Shown in pieces: positions 29,361 through 35,899 of a DNA stretch of 35,899 nucleotides; the first letter of the stretch is position 1; each line of letters starts with the position of its first letter. Under the pieces are notes generated by a model. It did not search any database, was not told where the DNA came from, and saw only the letters and a list, made by a program, of their open reading frames with translations. The position numbers were made by a program, and so were the translations under genes. Location: positions 1 to 35,899 of the forward strand of contig SEYY01009323.1 in the NCBI GenBank assembly GCA_009176605.1, written 5' to 3'. This DNA comes from Armadillidium nasatum (Eukaryota > Arthropoda > Malacostraca > Isopoda > Armadillidiidae).

Positions 29361-30038
29361 TGTAAAGTTAGGTCCTGGACCCTGTTGTAGATTAGTATTA
29401 AATGTTAAGAGCCTAGAATCTAATTACAGAATAAAAAGAAAGTGAGATAAACAAATTCCAGATCTTGGTGAATTCAATAAAAGAGTCTTTCGTTTAATAG
29501 ATTTATTATACAATTTATATGATATTTACAATATATAAACATTGGTAAGCGTGCCAAAGAGCGATCTTAAAGCTTGATTAAATTTAACAACATTACTTTA
29601 AACAAATAAACATGTCAAAGGTTAATGTATTATAACCCTCTCACGGGTATAAGTTTTTCAATTTATAGAATCAAATGTTCTATAGTCTTAGAGAACTATC
29701 TTTCTCTAAGAGAGGCCGGAATGTACAAACTACATTCCCTAAAAGGTATAGGACAAGTCAATCTCCGTGTCCAAGAGTCTCAACTCTTTTGTATACCTTC
29801 TCCTCTATAGTCAATGTACTATATTATTGCCTAGGGATGACAGTTCAAAGTAACTGTCAAATGATCCAATCCGATCATTTGTGTAGGCTAACCCAGAAGG
29901 GAAAGAGAAACAAACTTTCTCAATCCAGAGAGTCAATCCACTCTCTAATTTTAGTTCTTTTCTTTTAAATCTTGGGTTATATATCACTCTTCTTGAGTTC
30001 TTAAATTTTGTAGTAGATTCGTTTTTTAATATTTTACA
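29361..30038 (-). repeat. 5' LTR of Gypsy-2
   Basis: On the minus strand it begins TGTAAAATATTA (30038) and ends CTAACTTTACA (29361), giving matching TGTAAA/TTTACA ends. The inner end is fixed by the adjacent tRNA-Leu primer site. The outer end is chosen by the terminal inverted match and cannot be confirmed, because no second LTR is present. It would hold the promoter and polyadenylation signal of the element. Confidence 0.65.
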
Positions 30039-30539
30039 ACCTTAACTCTAATAGAGAAAACTAAATAATTTTATAAAACATATAATAAAAATATATAATA
30101 ATTTCCATAAACAAGGGGAAACTAATTTAAAATTAATTTTATATCACAAAATTATAAGAATAAATGATTTTATTTAACCAAAAATAATTATAGAATACAT
30201 TGAAATATTACGTCTTTTTCCTATAAAATAATAATAATAAATAAATAAAAATATAAAGGTGAAGATTAAAAACTATAAATACTGCTATAAAAATATATGC
30301 AAATGTAATTGCATTTCATAATATTAACAATTTATTTGACTCCTAATTTTAAGTTTGCGAATGTGTTCAATTTACGAACTACTTTATATTACTCCCAGAT
30401 CAAGATTGTACACATTTTCATATTTAAACTTAGGAGTAGAACATTTTAAACATTAGCTATAACAACAATTTCTAAACATCAAATCTCCATCAAATGGTTA
30501 ACGGAATAACATAATATAAAACATGAACAACATATTATA
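30039..30539. other. AT-rich sequence, nothing recognised
   Basis: Sequence between the Gypsy-2 LTR and the decayed LINE copy E. I see no coding frame, receptor exon or RNA gene. Confidence 0.45.
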
Positions 30540-31270
<731 letters not shown>

Positions 31271-31299
31271 TTGGGGAACAGCAGGAAATCTGATTGCTA

Positions 31300-33980
31300 A
31301 TGGCTGATTTAACCTGTAAACGCCTTTTATAAGTTTGAAAGTCAAAAGAAGCTGGGAAAAAAGATAAAGGGAGTGAGTTCCAGACTTTACCAGTAGAGTA
31401 TATGTAAGATTTAAGCATAACGTTAAGTCTAAGGTCGGAAAGTTGGGCAGAGAAAGGATGAGACAGTGTACAAAGTCGTATCGCACGAGCTCTTCACAAT
31501 GAAGGAGGTATGCGAAGAGAGATTTCAGAAGAGCAGTGTCCGTTATAATAGTGATAATACTGAGAGAGGGACGTAACAATTCGACAGGAAGAAAGAGATT
31601 GGAGAGAGTTAATAAGAGCAGGAGAGTTGATGAGACGAAAAGCCCTAGACTCCACCTATTTGAAAAGAGTTGTATGTGTGGAACCACCCCAGATGTGAGA
31701 GGCGTACTCCATACAGGGGAGAAAAACATCCCTATAAAGAGCAAGCAACTGGGGTGTCATAAAAAAACCCTAAGGCCCCTCAGTATAATCAATCTGTTAG
31801 AAGATTGTTCAGAAAGAGAAGTAATGTGATCTTTCCAAGAAAGATTTCGATCAAAAGAAACACCGAGAATATTGATGACATATGAAGGTTTGAGTTGAGT
31901 GTTTTTCGAAGAAGATGTCAAAGATGTGAGGAAGATTGTGCCATTTGAGGCATTGAAAACGACCATGTATTGAAATACGAGAAAGATTAGAGGTCAGTTT
32001 CTCCAATCCATCCTTCTTAAAAATCTATTAACTGCTGTTGGGATGGGCGTCTTTCAAACTGAAAGGATTAACAAAGGATAAAGTCATCGGCATTTGAGAG
32101 TTTAGGAGACGAAAAAATAGAGAGAAAGTCATTGATGAAAATTAGAAAAGAATTGGAGATATTACAAATCCTTAAGGAGCACCAATATTTGTAGATTTAT
32201 AGGAAGAACTGTGACCGTCTAAAGCTGCTACAGAACTACCGGAAAGAAAATTAGAGAGAAGGATAGATTCCGAAAGAAGGAAGTTTGGATATCAAAGCTT
32301 TGTGCCAGACTCTTTCGAATGCTTCCGATATGTCTAGCGCCACAGTAAAAGACACACTGAAACCTCGAAGAGCGGAGGACCAGGATTTAGAAAGTAGGGA
32401 AAGAAGGTCACTTATAGAACGTTCTTTACGAAAGCTATAAAGGCCATCAGAGATAAGATTAAAAGAAGAATGGTGCTTCAAAATCTTCCTGTTAAGGATA
32501 GATTCGAAAACTTTAGAAAGAAAGTAGGTTTATAGAAATAGGACTTTAGTTAGGGGGTTGAGAGGGGTCCCCTTCTTCGGCACAGGCTGAATGAGCGCAC
32601 ATTTTCAGCAAGAAGGGAAGGTTGAAGTGAAGAGACAAAGACGAAATAGTTTAACAAGGCAGTGTGTAAGCTCAGAAGCACATGTTTTGCGAACCGCAGG
32701 AGGAATACCGTCAGGACCATAGACCTTCTTAGTGTTGAGCTCAGGGAGAGAGCAGAAATGACATCTTTAGAAGAAATTGCAATGTTATGCATAAATGAGT
32801 TGGAGAGGGTTGAAGGAGGAATAATAGCTCCGGAATCGTCAAAGGTAGAGTTAAATGCAAAGGTTTGAGCAATGAGTTCTGCTTTAGTAGAAGATAAAAT
32901 GGCAGAAGAAACTAAAGGAGCGAAAGAGGAGAAAGTTAGAGTTGACATTTTTTGCAAAATGCCAGAAGAGTAAGAGGAAAAGCGATCAGAAAGATTATTG
33001 CATTTGCGGCAGAGAAAAGAGTTTTGCACGATTTCTTGATAAATATAAGTTGAATGAGTTTCAGGAGTTTCAAAAAGGCGGTAATATCTGAAGGAGGCAT
33101 TCCTGCGGTGGATATAACGAGAACAAGTAGATTTAAACCAATGTTTGTTAGGTCTTGTAAAAGGGAAAGAGCATGGAATGTACGACTCCATGCCAGAGAG
33201 AATCAATTCGGTTGAGCTTTGCACACTCAGAGTGACCCCTTCCACAAAAGCAGTAATTATTTCCATTGAAAATTAGTGAAGTACAACTGTAAGTCAGAAA
33301 AATTAGCAACACCAAAGCGACAGGAACGTCTCCTCACCGAAGGCGAGTGCCGTTATTGAGGAAGACTTGAAGAGACAGAAAGAGATACGGATATAAGAAG
33401 GTGATCGGATGAACCCAGAGGAGGAAAGAGTTTAGCAACATATGAAGTTGAGAAAAGATTAGGTATATTGTGTTCATCAAAATTACGGTCAGGGATACGG
33501 ATAGGGAGGTGCACCAACTACTCAAGGTTATTCTGGATAGAAAAGTCGATGACGAGTTCACCGGCTGGATCATGAGAGCTAGATGAAAGTCGTTGTTGGT
33601 GTTGAACGTTAAAATCACCTAAAATGATAGCATCGGAGAAAGGAGAGAAGAAGAAAATCTGTACTCTATTTTGAAGTTTAAATGGTCAAAGAATTTTTTA
33701 TAGTCAGTAGAATTAGGAGATAAATAGACAGAACAAATAAATTTAGTAGTAGAAATGCAAGAGTGCTTAAGCCACAAAGTCGAGAATTAAGTAGACTAAG
33801 TATTAGAGACATGAGAGCAAATAACATTGTTGCGAACATATGCGCAATATCCGCCTTTGTCTGTAAATTGAGGATAGAGACTGTAGGGGTAAACAGAATA
33901 AGGTTTGCTGTCAGAAAACTCATACATTTGAGTTTCCGGTTAGGAAAAAGAGATGAGGCTTAGAAGAAGAGAGATGGTGT
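31300..33980 (-). pseudogene. LINE ORF2: endonuclease, RT and C-terminal domain (copy F)
   Basis: Endonuclease remnants run from about 33960 to 33340, with an apurinic-endonuclease-type ILGDFNVQHQ near 33620 and GSSDHLLISV near 33400, both catalytic blocks of the EEP fold. The frame 33266-32550 is an open 238-codon connecting region. RT follows at 32481-32251 (SFRKERSISDLLSLLSK, VALDISEAFERVWHKALISK), after which a deletion removes the YADD block as far as I can see. Thumb and C-terminal pieces lie at 31966-31757 (NILGVSFDRNLSWKDHITSL) and 31418-31320 ([13 protein letters not shown]). Many frame changes make it non-functional. Confidence 0.83.
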
Positions 33981-34451
33981 TCGAAAAAGGGGAAATTAGA
34001 AAAAAGATCGCAAATATTACAAAAATTAATGAAAAAAGAAAACCCCTTTGCCTGGGGAAGCCGAACGCTGGGTCCTGGTGGCACCATCTACATCATCAGG
34101 ATGCCGCCAACTCTGAAGTGATGATGAGGTGAGGAGTGAATGAAGGGCATTCTTTGGATGCCGCCCCTCGAAGCATTTCTGAGGCTGCTTTGTGTTTCAC
34201 CATTTTTTTTTTTTTTTTTTAGAAAGGCAGAGTACGAGTAAGCGCTTGTAAATTTATTGGAACATGAGAAAGGAGTCGGAGGAAGGAGAAGTGGGAGCAT
34301 AAATCTCCAATATGAAGCAAGAGTGCACTAGAGACCCTCTGAGAAGGTAAAACGTGAAGGAGTGGAACGGAATGGTCTAGACCATACTGTCACTCCCCAG
34401 GTTATGTCCATTGGGAGTTACTTGCATCGCTTTGAACGGCGCTACGTTCCC

Positions 34452-34660
<209 letters not shown>

Positions 34661-34817
34661 AAAAGAAGTCATAGTAGAACAGTTTTCAAGTTCTTATGTT
34701 TCGAATCACTGTAGCAACTCGGTACTTATTAGAAATCAATAGGAGGGTGCTTGGAACCCCTACTGGGGCTACATGGCATTTTGCTGGGGCTCCTGGGTTA
34801 CAGGAGCGACCAGCCAA
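34661..34817. other. Unrecognised 157 bp between SINE and TA array
   Basis: Contains GGAACCCCTACTGGGGCTAC and GGGGCTCCTGGGTTACAGGAGC, two short palindromic stretches, directly before a TA array. No protein match. It may be part of the SINE-bearing unit or a short piece of another element. Confidence 0.4.
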
Positions 34818-34930
<113 letters not shown>

Positions 34931-35899
34931 CTCCTCCGGTGGGCAAAGTCCGGTGGCCTACCAATGTTCCACCGGAGTTGTGAAAATACTATTCCGGCCA
35001 ATGTTGGCCGACGTGTCCAGATACAACTGCGTTTGAAAGTGTGTAAGTCAAAGGAAGTTGGGAAAACAGATAAGGGAGTGTGTTCCAGACTTTACCAGTA
35101 GAGTATATGTAAGATTGAGCATAGCGGTTAAGTCTGGGGTCACATAATTGGACAGAGAAGGGACGAGACTGTGTAGAAAGTCGTGTCACCCGAGTTCTTC
35201 TCAATGGAGGAGGTATGTGACGAGAGAGTTCAGAAGAACAGTGTCCGTTGAAATAGCGATAGTGTAGAGAGAGTGACGCATCAATTCAATTTGCAGAAAG
35301 AGATTGGAGAGAGTTAGTAAGAGCAGGGGAGTTGATGAGACGAAATGTTCTAGACTCCACCTTCTCAAGTAGAACTCTATGAGTGGAACCACCCCAGATG
35401 AGTGAAGCATACTCGATATAGGACGAGCAAAACCCGTATACAGAACAAGCAACTTGGGTGGCGTGAAGTAATTCTGAAGGCGCCTTAGAACACCCAACCT
35501 CTTAGAAGCTTGTTTAGAAAGAGAAATTATGTGATCTTTGCAAGAAAGATCACGAGAAAAAGAAACACCGAGAATATTAAGAACAGCGGAAATTTTGAGT
35601 TGTTTGTTTTCGAAGAAGATATCATAGTTGTGTGAAAAATTTTGTCGAGTGGAGAGATGGAGGAACTGAGTTTTTGATGCATTGATAACGACCATGTTTT
35701 CTCTGCCCCAATTGGAAATACGTGAAAGATTGGAGGTTAGTTGCTCCAAGGCTACCCTTCTCAAGTCTAATAACTGTTGTTAGGATGGGCGTCTTTCAAA
35801 CTGAAAGGAGTAATGAAGTGTGGAGTCGTCAGTATAAGAGTGGATATGAGATGAAGTAATAGAAAGAAGATCATTAATGAAAAAGAAAAAGTGTTTGGG
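34931..35899 (-). mobile_element. Jockey-like LINE 3' part (copy G), continues beyond the window
   Basis: Minus strand, running from the window end to the 3' stem-loop. It holds the end of RT, thumb and C-terminal domain (35764-35201 and 35204-34989) and ends in stem-loop 34977-34934, GAGGAG and TA. The open stretch has SNWGRENMVVINASKTQFLH, then a frame change near 35400. It closely resembles copy A and, unlike copy A, keeps Trp where copy A has a stop. Confidence 0.88.
34934..34977 (-). other. 3' stem-loop of LINE copy G
   Basis: CTCCGGTGG and CCACCGGAG pair perfectly. The inner sequence ATTGGTAGGCCACCGGAC matches copy A partly. The TA array begins three bases after the stem. Confidence 0.75.

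Overview
This is a repeat-dense, AT-rich stretch of an animal genome. The one host gene I can support is an ionotropic receptor of the glutamate-receptor superfamily (IR/iGluR type), with three phase-compatible exons on the + strand at 18067-20739. IR-type receptors are a protostome family. Together with the 'transposon BS'/Jockey-type LINEs and the great number of TA arrays, this suggests an arthropod, most likely a crustacean (possibly a decapod). That placement is inference.

Layout. 1-5015: the 3' part of a LINE (+), a degenerate second LINE (-), two GCGGAT-hexamer minisatellites with hAT-like ends, and four long TA arrays, with AT-rich sequence I do not recognise between and around them. 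5219-15542: a Ty3/Gypsy LTR retrotransposon (+) with both LTRs, gag, protease, RT-RNase H, integrase, a long acidic region after integrase carrying FEGF motifs, and a further basic/Thr-rich ORF. It is broken by frameshifts, stops, a 400-bp duplication inside RT and a 79-bp duplication inside integrase. 15549-17840: a third minisatellite, more TA arrays and two LINE fragments. 18067-22150: receptor exons, introns and ATT/TTA microsatellites. 22354-22735: a TA array and a small LINE 3' end. 22880-30038: a second Gypsy element (-) with a tRNA-Leu primer site, a 5' LTR, gag, PR, RT, RNase H and integrase, but no 3' LTR that I can find. Its gag is split by a 1995-bp fold-back DNA transposon with long inverted repeats and an 8-bp target duplication. 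30540-35899: three LINE copies (-), one apparently near full length, plus a tRNA-derived SINE, all separated by TA arrays.

How the parts relate. LINE 3' ends carry a conserved stem-loop (with compensatory changes between copies) followed directly by TA repeats. Several copies have TA at both ends. The fourteen TA arrays, about 2.3 kb in total, are therefore best read as LINE/SINE tails, insertion targets, or both. Most open frames across the arrays (Tyr-Ile, Asn or Ile runs) are not genes.

The least familiar items are the FxGF-bearing acidic tail and the extra ORF of the first Gypsy element, the fold-back transposon, and the LINE stem-loop/TA system.
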